Positions 40,534-49,209 of a DNA stretch of 58,928 nt are shown one piece after another. The notes beneath the pieces were generated by a model. The model made no database searches, was not told where the DNA came from, and worked only from the letters and a program-made list of their open reading frames with translations. The position numbers and the translations under genes were made by a program. How positions within the stretch are numbered: position 1 is the stretch's first letter; every line of letters begins with the position of its first letter. The stretch is from Mycobacterium sp. (lineage in GTDB: Bacteria; Actinomycetota; Actinomycetes; Mycobacteriales; Mycobacteriaceae): the NCBI GenBank assembly GCA_025965895.1, contig JAOPWC010000182.1, forward strand, positions 1 to 58,928, written 5' to 3'.

Positions 40534-42198
40534 ATGACTGGCCCCTCTCCCCAGCCCCGCAAACCCGTGATCCTGTCGGTCGACGACGACCCTGCCGTCA
40601 GTCGGGCCGTCGCCCGTGATCTACGCCGACACTACGGCGAGAACTACCGGATCGTCCGCGCCGAATCCGGGCCCGACGCACTCGAGACGCTCAACGAACT
40701 CAAGCTGCGCGGCGACACGGTGGCGGTGTTCGTGGCCGATTACCGGATGCCCCAGATGAGCGGTATCGAGTTTCTCGAAGAGGCCATGGATCTCTATCCG
40801 TTGGCCCGTCGCGTCCTGCTCACCGCCTATGCCGACACTCACGCGGCGATCGACGCGATCAACGTCGTCGACCTGGACCACTATCTCCTCAAACCGTGGG
40901 ACCCGCCGGAGGAGAAGTTGTATCCCGTTATCGACGCCCTGGTGGAGGCGTGGCACGCCGCAGGTGACCGCGTGATCCCGCACACCAAGATCATCGGCCA
41001 CCCGTGGAACCCCAGATCGTCGGAAGTCCGCGAATTCCTCGCCCGCAATGGGCTCTACTACACGTGGTTTCGGGCCGACGAACCCGAGGGTCAACGGCTG
41101 CTCGAGGCGGCCGGCCAGGACGGTCTGACGCTGCCGATCGTGATCACGGAACAGGGCGAGACGTTGGTGGCCCCCGGGGACGCCGACCTCGCCGCGACCC
41201 TCGGCCTGACCACCACCCCGGCCGCGGACTTCTACGACCTGGTGGTGATCGGCGGCGGCCCAGCCGGTCTGGCGGCAGCGGTCTACGGCGCCTCCGAGGG
41301 CCTCAATACCGTGCTCATCGAGCGCACCGCGACCGGCGGGCAAGCCGGTCAGAGTTCGCGGATCGAGAACTACCTCGGGTTCCCCGACGGCGTTTCGGGC
41401 TCACAACTGGCTGACCGGGCCCGTCGCCAAGCAGTCAAGTTCGCGGCTGAACTCATCACTGCGCAGGAAGCTGTCGCGTTGGAGATCAATGGTGCCGCCC
41501 GGAACGTGCGGCTCTCAGACGGCCGATCGATCGGGTGCCGTGCGGTCATCCTGGCGATGGGCGTTGAGTACCGTCAGCTGGGAGTCGACGGATGCGCGGA
41601 ATTGACCGGTGCCGGCATCTACTACGGCGCCACCGCGTCGGTCGCCGGGGACTGCGACGACATCGAGGTGTACGTCATCGGCGGCGCCAACTCTGCCGGC
41701 CAGGCCGCCATGAACCTCTCGCGCACCGCGAAGTCGGTCACCATCGCCTGTCGCCGCACCCTCGACGATTCGATGTCGTACTACCTGGTCCAGCAGATAA
41801 GGGCGAACAACAAGATCAGGGAAATGCCCAGGACCTGCGTGGCAGGTGTGCGCGGCAACGGCCACTTGGAGAGCATCTGCCTGCAGAACATGGACACCGA
41901 GCAGAAGGAAGAGTTCGAGTGCGGCCGGATGTTCATCTTCATTGGTGCCGAACCTCACACCGATTGGCTGGACGGGGTGATCGCGCGTGATGACCACGGT
42001 TTCATCCTCACGGGCCCAGACCTGAAGAACGTCTGCGGCTGGACGATGGACCGGCCTCCGCATCACCTGGAAACAAGCGTGCCCGGTGTGTTTGTTGCAG
42101 GTGATGTGCGTGCCGAATCCGCCAAACGAGTGGCAGCCGCCGTGGGCGAAGGGTCGATGGCTGTGATGTTGGTACACCGTTATCTCGCCGAGTCGTAG
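40534..42198 (+). CDS. Receiver/thioredoxin-reductase-like flavoprotein fusion
   Basis: 554 residues in three parts. Residues 10-140 are a response-regulator receiver (VDDD at 16-19, phosphoacceptor Asp69 in VADYRMP, Lys120). Residues about 150-225 resemble a glutaredoxin/thioredoxin-fold domain without redox Cys. Residues 235-554 are a thioredoxin-reductase-type FAD/NAD(P)H domain: GGGPAG at 240-245, NAD(P)H site [10 protein letters not shown] at 381-390, C-terminal GVFVAGDVR. The redox CxxC of TrxB is absent; [13 protein letters not shown] stands in its place. It precedes a cNMP-domain histidine kinase by 11 nt, so kinase control of a flavoenzyme is likely. Confidence 0.92.
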
Positions 42199-42209
42199 AG
42201 AGAAGCATC

Positions 42210-43718
42210 ATGGCCATCCGGGAGGACACCCAGAAGGACGGGAAGCTGACCTGCATTCCCGACGAGCTGCGAACACTGTTTCTGTTCGAGTCGCTGTCCG
42301 ACGAACAGCTGGAAACGCTCTGCCAGGACGGTCACATCGCTACCTATCAGCCTGGGCCCATCTGTGTCGAGGGCGAACCGGCATCCTGCTTCTATGTCCT
42401 CATCGAGGGCGAACTGGTGATGTCGAAACGCTCCGGCGGCGACGACGTCGAGACCAACCGGACCTCCCAGCACGGGGTCTACTGCGGGGCCTGGAGCGCG
42501 TTCGTGCCCGGCGATCAGCGTGTCTACGAGTCATCCGTGCGCGTCACGAAGCCGTCCACCTTCTTCGTTCTCGACGCTGAAGCATTCGGTCGTTTCGTGC
42601 AGTCGCAATTCCCGATGGCGGTCCATCTGCTCGACGGGCTGAAAGTGGGCGGCCTGCGGCAACGCCAGATCCTCGACCAGCGCGAGAAGCTTCTGGCCCT
42701 GGGCCAGCTCTCAGCCGGATTGGCTCATCAGCTCAACAACCCCGCGGCCGCCACCGCCCGAGCCGCGTCCGACCTTCGCGACCGTGTCGCCAAGATGCGG
42801 AACAAGCTCGCGATGCTGGCCGACGGCAAGTTCACCCCCGAGGCGCTGCGCACGCTGGTCAGCATCCAGGACGAGGTCGCCGAGCAGGTGGCCAAATCCA
42901 AGGCCCAGTCGCTGACAGCGCTGGAGACATCCGACCGCGAAGATGTGATCGGCGACTGGCTCGAGGAGCACGGGATCCGGAACGCGTGGGACATCGCGCC
43001 GTCGTTCGTGGACGCCGGTCTCGACACCGACTGGCTCGAGCGCGTCTCGGCGTCGGTGGACGAGGTCGACGCGTCGGCGTCGTTGGAAGGCGCGACGAAC
43101 TGGCTGAGGTACGCCATCGAGACCGAGCAGCTGATCAACCAGATCGGCGAAGCGAGCAAGCGAATTTCCGCTCTGGTCGCCGACGCCAAGCGGTATTCAC
43201 AATTGGACCGGGCACCGTTTCAGGTCGTCGATGTTCACGAGCTGCTGCACAGCACTCTGATGATGTTCGGCGACAAGATCGGCAAGGACAAAGACATCAA
43301 GCTGGTCAAGGAGTACGACAAGTCGTTGCCTCAATTGCCGTGCTATCCAGGCGATCTGAACCAGGTGTGGACCAACATCATCGACAACGCGATCGCCGCC
43401 ATGCACGGCGACGGCTCGTCCGGCGGCACTTTGACGGTGCGCACCGCCCGCGAGGGCGACCACATGATGCGGATCGAGATCGGCGACACCGGACCCGGTA
43501 TCCCCGACGACATCCGCGGCCGAATCTTCGACCCGTTTTTCACCACCAAGCCTGTCGGTGAGGGCACCGGTCTCGGCCTGGACCTCGCGTGGCAGATCGT
43601 CGTCAAGAAGCACCACGGTGACCTCCGGGTGAAATCGCAGCCGGGCGACACCCGCTTCGTCGTGCTGCTGCCGCTCGAGCCGCCCATGCCCGAGGCAGTC
43701 ACACCTCAAGCGGAATAG
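42210..43718 (+). CDS. Cyclic-nucleotide-domain histidine kinase
   Basis: 502 residues, soluble. A cyclic-nucleotide-binding domain at about 22-135 is followed by a linker and the H-box LSAGLAHQLNNPAA (His173). A long helical insert (about 190-300) precedes the HATPase domain: NQVWTNIIDNAIAAM (N-box), DTGPGIPDD, and GTGLGLDLAW (G2). Kinases of this layout pair with receiver/TrxR fusions in actinobacteria. It starts 11 nt after that gene with GAGAGAAG as ribosome binding site. The ligand of the cNMP domain is unknown; no membrane segments are seen. Confidence 0.92.
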   Translation: MAIREDTQKDGKLTCIPDELRTLFLFESLSDEQLETLCQDGHIATYQPGPICVEGEPASCFYVLIEGELVMSKRSGGDDVETNRTSQHGVYCGAWSAFVPGDQRVYESSVRVTKPSTFFVLDAEAFGRFVQSQFPMAVHLLDGLKVGGLRQRQILDQREKLLALGQLSAGLAHQLNNPAAATARAASDLRDRVAKMRNKLAMLADGKFTPEALRTLVSIQDEVAEQVAKSKAQSLTALETSDREDVIGDWLEEHGIRNAWDIAPSFVDAGLDTDWLERVSASVDEVDASASLEGATNWLRYAIETEQLINQIGEASKRISALVADAKRYSQLDRAPFQVVDVHELLHSTLMMFGDKIGKDKDIKLVKEYDKSLPQLPCYPGDLNQVWTNIIDNAIAAMHGDGSSGGTLTVRTAREGDHMMRIEIGDTGPGIPDDIRGRIFDPFFTTKPVGEGTGLGLDLAWQIVVKKHHGDLRVKSQPGDTRFVVLLPLEPPMPEAVTPQAE

Positions 43719-43745
43719 CCGCACGGGTCGGAGATTGGAGCAGAC

Positions 43746-44636
43746 ATGACAGCAGGTTCGCCATCTTCCAGTGCGCCATCTTCCCGTGCGCCATCTTCCA
43801 GTGCGGTTCCCGACCTCGGACGCTTCGGCGTCTTCGGCCGGGGAGTCATCCCCGAGCAGGCCGAGCGGATCGAAGACCTCGGCTATGGCACTGTCTGGGT
43901 CGGAGGATCCCCGCCCGCCGAATTGTCCTTCGTTGAGCCGCTTTTGAAGCCGACGTCGACGCTGAAGGTGGCCACCGGCATCGTCAACATCTGGACCGCG
44001 GCCGCCGAACCCGTCGCGGAGTCATTCCACCGCATCAACAACGCCTTCCCTGGACGCTTCGTGCTCGGTATCGGCGTCGGCCATCCGGAAGCTCACGCGG
44101 AATACCGCAAGCCCTACGACGCGCTGGTGGAGTACCTCGAGGAACTCGACCAGCACGGCGTCCCCGTGAACCAACGGGTGGTCGCCGCGCTGGGACCACG
44201 GGTGCTCAAGCTCGCCGCACAGCGCAGCGCCGGCGCTCACCCATACCTGACCACACCCGAACACACCGCATGGGCCCGCGAGTTGATCGGGCCGACCGCG
44301 CTTCTGGCGCCCGAGCACAAAGCGGTGATGACGACCGACGCGGAGAAGGCCCGGGCCGTCGGCCGGAAGGCTCTCGACATCTACTTCAGCCTCACCAACT
44401 ACGTCAGTAACTGGAAGCGGCTCGGCTTTACCGACGAGGATGTCGCCCGACCCGGCAGCGACCGGCTGATCGACGCCCTCGTCGCCTACGGCACTCCAGA
44501 GGACATCGCCAATCGACTCACCCAGCACCTCGAGTCCGGCGCGAATCATGTTGCGATTCAGGTACTTACCGGACCGGACAATCTGGTGCCGGCATTGTCC
44601 GAATTGGCCGGACCGCTCGGCCTGACGACGAGATAG
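43746..44636 (+). CDS. LLM-class F420-dependent oxidoreductase
   Basis: 296 residues of the luciferase-like, probably F420-dependent, family; homologous to Rv3463 by position before rmlB. Family features include VWVGGSPPAELSF, ATGIVNIW and the cofactor-side GRFVLGIGVGHPE. Residues 5-19 are three copies of a PSSSA-type pentapeptide from a 15-bp array, an N-terminal extension its paralogue lacks. The start at ATG 43746 has TTGGAG six bases upstream. It follows the histidine kinase by 27 nt and precedes a close paralogue by 25 nt. Confidence 0.88.
   Translation: MTAGSPSSSAPSSRAPSSSAVPDLGRFGVFGRGVIPEQAERIEDLGYGTVWVGGSPPAELSFVEPLLKPTSTLKVATGIVNIWTAAAEPVAESFHRINNAFPGRFVLGIGVGHPEAHAEYRKPYDALVEYLEELDQHGVPVNQRVVAALGPRVLKLAAQRSAGAHPYLTTPEHTAWARELIGPTALLAPEHKAVMTTDAEKARAVGRKALDIYFSLTNYVSNWKRLGFTDEDVARPGSDRLIDALVAYGTPEDIANRLTQHLESGANHVAIQVLTGPDNLVPALSELAGPLGLTTR
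43760..43804. repeat. 15-bp x 3 in-frame array at the LLM gene start
   Basis: GCCATCTTCCAGTGC at 43760, 43775 (one change) and 43790, starting in the fifth codon. Confidence 0.95.
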
Positions 44637-44661
44637 CCTGACGAATAGATAGGGAGGGCAC

Positions 44662-45519
44662 ATGACCGACCCGGGGCTGATGAAACCCAACCTGGGCCGC
44701 TACGGCGTATGGACCATGGGTCCGGTCCGCCCGGAGCAGGCTGCCGAAATCGAAAGGCTCGGCTACGGCGCGGTCTGGGTCGGCGGATCCCCCGCCGCCG
44801 AACTGAAGTTCGCCGAGCCGATTCTCGACGCCACCGAAGCCCTGATACTGGCCACCGGGATCGTCAACATCTGGTCCGCCGCCGCCGAACCCGTCGCGAG
44901 CTCCTACCGGCGAATAGAAGACGCCTACCCGGGTCGCTTCCTGCTCGGCGTCGGCGTCGGCCATCCCGAGCACACGCAGGAGTACCGCAACCCGTATGAC
45001 GCGCTCGTCGCCTACCTGGATGAACTCGACAAGTACGGCGTGCCGGTCAGCCGACGGGTGATCGCCGCACTCGGGCCGAAAGTCCTCAAACTCGCCGCGC
45101 GCCGCAGCGCGGGTGCGCATCCCTACCTGACCACCCCCGAGCACACCGCCCAGGCACGCGAGTTGATCGGCACGTCGGTGTTCCTCGCGCCGGAGCACAA
45201 GGTCGTGCTGTCGACCAACGTCGGGGAAGCCCGCGCGTTGGGCAGAGAAGCGGTGAGTTTCTACTTGAAGCTGAGCAACTACGTCAACAACTGGAAGCGG
45301 CTCGGCTTCACCGACGCCGACGTCACGCCTCCCGGCAGCGACAAGCTGATCGACGCGGTCGTGGCCCACGGCACCGCAGACGACGTCGCCAAACGCCTCA
45401 ACGAGCACCTGGAAGCAGGGGCCGACCATGTGGCGATCCAGGTGCTGGGCGGCTGGGACAAGCTGATGCCGACGTTGACCGAACTCACCCCAGCGCTCGG
45501 GCTGTCACCGGGAAAGTGA
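44662..45519 (+). CDS. LLM-class F420-dependent oxidoreductase, paralogue
   Basis: 285 residues, closely related to the preceding gene through its whole length: VWVGGSPAAELKF, ATGIVNIWSAAAEP, FLLGVGVGHPE and GAHPYLTTPEHTA are shared. The N-terminus is the plain MTDPGLMKPNLGRYG form. AGGGAGGG lies six bases before the ATG. Tandem duplication of an LLM gene upstream of rmlBC differs from M. tuberculosis, which has one copy there. Substrate unknown. Confidence 0.88.
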   Translation: MTDPGLMKPNLGRYGVWTMGPVRPEQAAEIERLGYGAVWVGGSPAAELKFAEPILDATEALILATGIVNIWSAAAEPVASSYRRIEDAYPGRFLLGVGVGHPEHTQEYRNPYDALVAYLDELDKYGVPVSRRVIAALGPKVLKLAARRSAGAHPYLTTPEHTAQARELIGTSVFLAPEHKVVLSTNVGEARALGREAVSFYLKLSNYVNNWKRLGFTDADVTPPGSDKLIDAVVAHGTADDVAKRLNEHLEAGADHVAIQVLGGWDKLMPTLTELTPALGLSPGK

Positions 45520-45545
45520 CACCGGCCGGCCGCTAGGGTTTGTCC

Positions 45546-46541
45546 ATGCGGTTGTTGGTGACCGGTGGCGCCGGGTTCATCGGGGCGAACTTTGTGCGCA
45601 GCACGCTGGCTGAGCGTCCGCAGGTGTCGGTCACGGTGCTCGATGCGCTGACTTATGCCGGCAGTCGCGAGTCGCTTGCCGATGTGGCGGGGGAGATCCG
45701 CCTGGTCGCCGGTGATGTGAGCGACGCGACGCTGGTGGATGCGCTGGTCGGGGCGGCCGACGCGGTGGTGCATTTTGCCGCCGAGACGCATGTGGACAAT
45801 GCGCTGGCTGATCCGGCACCGTTTGTGCACACCAATGTGATCGGCACGTTCACGGTGCTCGAAGCGGTCCGCCGGCACGGGGTGCGGCTGCATCACGTGT
45901 CCACCGATGAGGTGTACGGCGAGCTCGCGCTCGATGACCCGCACCGGTTCACCGAGCAGACGCCGTATAACCCGTCGAGCCCGTACTCGGCGACCAAGGC
46001 GGGCGCGGACATGTTGGTGCGGGCGTGGGTGCGTTCCTATGGGGTGCGCGCGACGATCTCCAACTGCTCGAACAACTACGGTCCCTATCAGCATGTGGAG
46101 AAGTTCATTCCGCGCCAGATCACCAACGTGCTGACCGGGCGGCGGCCCAAGCTCTACGGGGCCGGCGCGAACGTGCGCGACTGGATCCACGTCGGGGACC
46201 ACAACGCCGCGGTATGGCGCATCCTTGCGGCGGGTCAGCCAGGGCGGACGTATTTGATCGGCGCCGGCGGTGAGCATGACAACCTGAGCGTGCTGCGGAT
46301 GATCCTGGGCTTGATGGGGCGCGACCCCGATGATTTCGAACAGGTCGCTGACCGCGCCGGCCACGACCTGCGGTACGCGATCGACCCGAGTGTGCTGGGT
46401 GCGGAATTGGGATGGGCGCCCAAGCACACCGACTTCGCCGAGGGCCTGCGGGCCACCATCGACTGGTACCGCGACAACCAGCCGTGGTGGGGACCGCTCA
46501 AGGAACGCGTCGAAGCGGCCTACGCCGCACGGGGTCACTGA
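45546..46541 (+). CDS. rmlB: dTDP-glucose 4,6-dehydratase RmlB
   Basis: Second enzyme of dTDP-L-rhamnose synthesis, needed for the arabinogalactan linker. 331 residues of the extended SDR type: GGAGFIGAN Rossmann loop (residues 7-15), HVSTDEVYGEL with the catalytic Thr-Asp-Glu, and YSATKAGADML with the Tyr-x-x-x-Lys pair. The ATG at 45546 is used; a TTG two codons earlier is less likely. rmlC starts two bases after its stop, so they are co-translated. Confidence 0.96.
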   Translation: MRLLVTGGAGFIGANFVRSTLAERPQVSVTVLDALTYAGSRESLADVAGEIRLVAGDVSDATLVDALVGAADAVVHFAAETHVDNALADPAPFVHTNVIGTFTVLEAVRRHGVRLHHVSTDEVYGELALDDPHRFTEQTPYNPSSPYSATKAGADMLVRAWVRSYGVRATISNCSNNYGPYQHVEKFIPRQITNVLTGRRPKLYGAGANVRDWIHVGDHNAAVWRILAAGQPGRTYLIGAGGEHDNLSVLRMILGLMGRDPDDFEQVADRAGHDLRYAIDPSVLGAELGWAPKHTDFAEGLRATIDWYRDNQPWWGPLKERVEAAYAARGH

Positions 46542-46542
46542 G

Positions 46543-47148
46543 ATGGGGGTTCGCGAGTTGGCGGTGCCCGGGGCGTTCGAGATCACCCCGCGCCTGCATG
46601 CCGATGAGCGTGGGATGTTCTTCGAGTGGTTCACCCAAACCCAGTTCGGCGGATTCGCCGGTCACGACTTCGACCTTCGCCAGGCCAATTGTTCAGTGTC
46701 GGCGGCCGGGGTGCTGCGCGGGCTGCACTTCGCGCAACTGCCCCCCGGGCAGGCCAAGTACGTGACCTGCCTGCGCGGGGCGGTGTTCGACGTCGCCGTC
46801 GACATCCGGGTCGGCTCACCCACATACGGGCGCTGGGATTCGGTGCTGCTCGACGACTCACACCGGCACTCGGTCTACCTCGCCGAGGGCCTCGCGCACG
46901 GATTCCTTGCCCTGCAAGACGACTCGACCGTCATGTACCTGTGCTCGGCGGGCTACCACCCCCAACGCGAACACACCATCCTGGCCACCGACCCCGCGAT
47001 CGGCATCGACTGGCCGCCGGTCCCCGGCGGTATCAGGATGTCCGAACGGGACCACGCCGCACCTCCCCTGGCCGCGGCACGCGCCGCCGACCTGCTGCCC
47101 ACCTGGGACGAGGCGCAGGCGTTCAAGGCTACTCAGCAAAACGGCTGA
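46543..47148 (+). CDS. rmlC: dTDP-4-dehydrorhamnose 3,5-epimerase RmlC
   Basis: 201-residue cupin epimerase, third enzyme of dTDP-L-rhamnose synthesis. Diagnostic segments are DERGMFFEWF, the catalytic His in VLRGLHFAQ, GAVFDVAVDIR with the paired Asp, and AHGFLAL. The start is ATG at 46543, immediately after the rmlB stop; the longer open frame upstream lies inside rmlB. Its 3' end overlaps the convergent Pro-rich gene by 20 bases. Confidence 0.95.
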   Translation: MGVRELAVPGAFEITPRLHADERGMFFEWFTQTQFGGFAGHDFDLRQANCSVSAAGVLRGLHFAQLPPGQAKYVTCLRGAVFDVAVDIRVGSPTYGRWDSVLLDDSHRHSVYLAEGLAHGFLALQDDSTVMYLCSAGYHPQREHTILATDPAIGIDWPPVPGGIRMSERDHAAPPLAAARAADLLPTWDEAQAFKATQQNG

Positions 47149-48154
47149 TGCCGGCTGTCTGAATCAAGTTGCCGACCTTCGCCCGCCGGTATCCGACAAA
47201 AGCGCCGGACATTGTCACGAGAAATATGCCGGCTACGCCCGGAGCCGCGACGGCCGTGAGTTCCGTCGTACTGGCTGTTTGCAGGTAGCCGCTGTAGCCG
47301 GCGCGGTAGGGCAGCCCCCCGGGCCGGCTCTGCGGGGCGATCGACGTCAGCGGTGCGTTGGGCGGCGGTGGGGGGGTTTGAGCAGCCGGCTCAGGTGGCA
47401 GGCTAGGACCGTTTGGCAGCGCCGACGGCGGCCCGGCGGTGGGGGGAGCAGCGGGCGGCGGGACGACGAACGGGGCCGGGGCCTCAGGCGGCAGCGGTGG
47501 CACCGGCGGCATCTCCGGAACCGGCATGGGGGGTGTCGAGGGCAGGGGCGGTATGCCCGCCGCCGAGCCGACTGAGGGCACCCCGCCCGGCGCGGCCGGG
47601 AAGCCGAGGCGGTCCCTACGAGGTTGCACAGACGTCGGGGCGTTAGGGACGGTCGCGGTCCTCGGCGCCGCTTGCGGGGCGGGAACCGAAGTGGAGGTGC
47701 TTTGGCTGGGTTGCCCTCGGGTCGCATTCGGGTTGAGGCTCTGGAGCGCCGAGAGGTCGGGACCAACTCGAACCCCGCCACCGATTCGCACGCCGTCGCC
47801 GACATCGACACCGCCGCGGATATCGGCGCCGCGGCCGACTTGGACGCTTGGCTTGGGCGGGGCGCCGCCTGCACGTCGGTCCACGGAGCGGCCCGGTTGT
47901 CCCGTTGCGAGCTCCGAACCGTCGGCCCGGATCGTGCTGACCGGACGAGGTTGGTCGACCCCGTTGCCGGTTCCGCCCGTCTGCTCACCCGCGCGATCGC
48001 GTTCATCGCGATCGCGGTCATTTCGGCCGTGGCCTTCCCCGCCGTGGTGTTCTCCATGATCCGGATGGGCAGCCGCGATCGCAACGCCGGGTCCTCCCAC
48101 CAGCATTCCGCCGACGATGACGCAGGCGGCGGCTGCGTCGCGCAGTCCAGACAT
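47129..48154 (-). CDS. Exported Pro-rich protein with C-terminal anchor
   Basis: About 341 residues. A signal-like N-terminus (AAAACVIVGGMLVGGPGVAIAAA) precedes a His/Asp/Gly-rich stretch (HPDHGEHHGGEGH), a low-complexity Gly/Val region and a Pro-rich segment (about 200-280). Near the C-terminus one hydrophobic helix (VAAPGVAGIFLVTMSGAFVGY) is followed by RRAK, which suggests anchoring with a cytosolic tail. It is probably cell-wall spanning. I use ATG 48154; an in-frame GTG four codons upstream is possible. No catalytic domain is seen and function is unknown. It overlaps the end of rmlC. Confidence 0.78.
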   Translation of the reverse strand: MSGLRDAAAACVIVGGMLVGGPGVAIAAAHPDHGEHHGGEGHGRNDRDRDERDRAGEQTGGTGNGVDQPRPVSTIRADGSELATGQPGRSVDRRAGGAPPKPSVQVGRGADIRGGVDVGDGVRIGGGVRVGPDLSALQSLNPNATRGQPSQSTSTSVPAPQAAPRTATVPNAPTSVQPRRDRLGFPAAPGGVPSVGSAAGIPPLPSTPPMPVPEMPPVPPLPPEAPAPFVVPPPAAPPTAGPPSALPNGPSLPPEPAAQTPPPPPNAPLTSIAPQSRPGGLPYRAGYSGYLQTASTTELTAVAAPGVAGIFLVTMSGAFVGYRRAKVGNLIQTAGISRFAE

Positions 48155-48556
48155 ATTGGTCACCAACTCACCACACCGGCAGAGTCATCACTCGCTGTCC
48201 TGGTCCTGGTCCCCAGCTGCGTAATTGTTACACACTAGCCCAAATCCAGTTTGCTGAAACATCGGCCAGTGCAGACCACCGGGGTATCGTCTCACGACGC
48301 AATCGTTCTGATGGGCGGAAGACGCCGACCGGCCGCGCACGTCATTGTGCCTAGGCTGCCGACTTACCGAGGCGTAAATTTTTGCGCCGGAATGAAACCC
48401 GCGGTGCACTCAATGCCGATCAAGCGGCCCGAAGCACGCGACCTGCTCCGCCCGCTCGCTGGTCTTCGGCTGTGACCGAAAACCCGTCCTTGCGAGGCGA
48501 TTTCACGGCCGGGACGCGAATGGAACGGGGCTTTGCCGCAGCGCTCAGTCGTGGGA
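48155..48556. other. Intergenic region, nothing recognised
   Basis: About 400 bp between the Pro-rich gene start and the SRPBCC gene end. No tandem array, RNA gene or supported reading frame. It likely contains the promoter of the Pro-rich gene. Confidence 0.55.
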
Positions 48557-49112
48557 TCAGTTGCCGTTGCTTTCGAGTTCGGCCCTGAGAATGTCGAGAC
48601 TCTGAGTTTCCGCTCGCATCTGCTTGGCGATCATCGGCGCCATCGGGCGCATGACGCCCTTCGGCGCGGCGGCAAGCCGGAAGGTGACGATGGTGCCGCC
48701 GGAGCCGGTCGGGCTGAGTTCGAAGATGCCGGTGGGGCGCAGCGGCCCTGCGATGACCTCGAAGCCGAGCGTCGTCGGCCGGTCGTAAGTGGTCACGCGG
48801 TAATCGCCGGCGATCTTTCGACCCGGGGGGCCGCCGAGCACCTGCCGGTAGGTGGCGCCGACGCCGGCGGCGTCCCCGACGGGGCGATCTCCAGCACGCC
48901 GGTAGTCCTGATCGGCCACGACCTCCTCGTGCAGCCGCCGGTGCAGCTCAGCCCGCACTGTCCGGACCCGATGCGAGCGGGCGAGAGCGGGCTGCTCGAC
49001 AAGCAGGTCCAGGGTTGGCAGGGCGGCCGCTGGCGTTGCTCGGCGCCCGCTGGCGTTGCTCGGCGTCGCGATCAACTCGGCGGTCCTCAGACAGGATCAG
49101 CGGGGATTGCAT
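48557..49112 (-). pseudogene. SRPBCC-family protein, N-terminus frameshifted
   Basis: The C-terminal 100 residues (GVGATYRQVLGG, ADYRVT-like GDYRVTTYDRPTTLGFEVIAG, GGTIVTFRLAAAPKG) are a normal START/polyketide-cyclase-like SRPBCC domain. The best start is ATG 49112, with AAGGAG six bases upstream, beginning MQSPLILSEDRRVD. That frame leaves the SRPBCC frame, and a 20-bp tandem duplication (49027-49066) lies between the two. Simple removal of one repeat copy does not restore the frame by my count, so more than one change may be involved. Probably non-functional. Confidence 0.6.
49027..49066. repeat. 20-bp x 2 duplication in the SRPBCC gene
   Basis: CCGCTGGCGTTGCTCGGCGC at 49027 and again at 49047 with one terminal change. 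Twenty is not a multiple of three, so the reading frame is broken here. Confidence 0.93.
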
Positions 49113-49209
49113 CGGTTCTCCTTCAGGCCGTACTGATTGCTCCACCTTTAACGACACCCGAACGTCACCGAAATCGACATCAAAGTCGGGACTGGTGATC
49201 CAGGTACAT

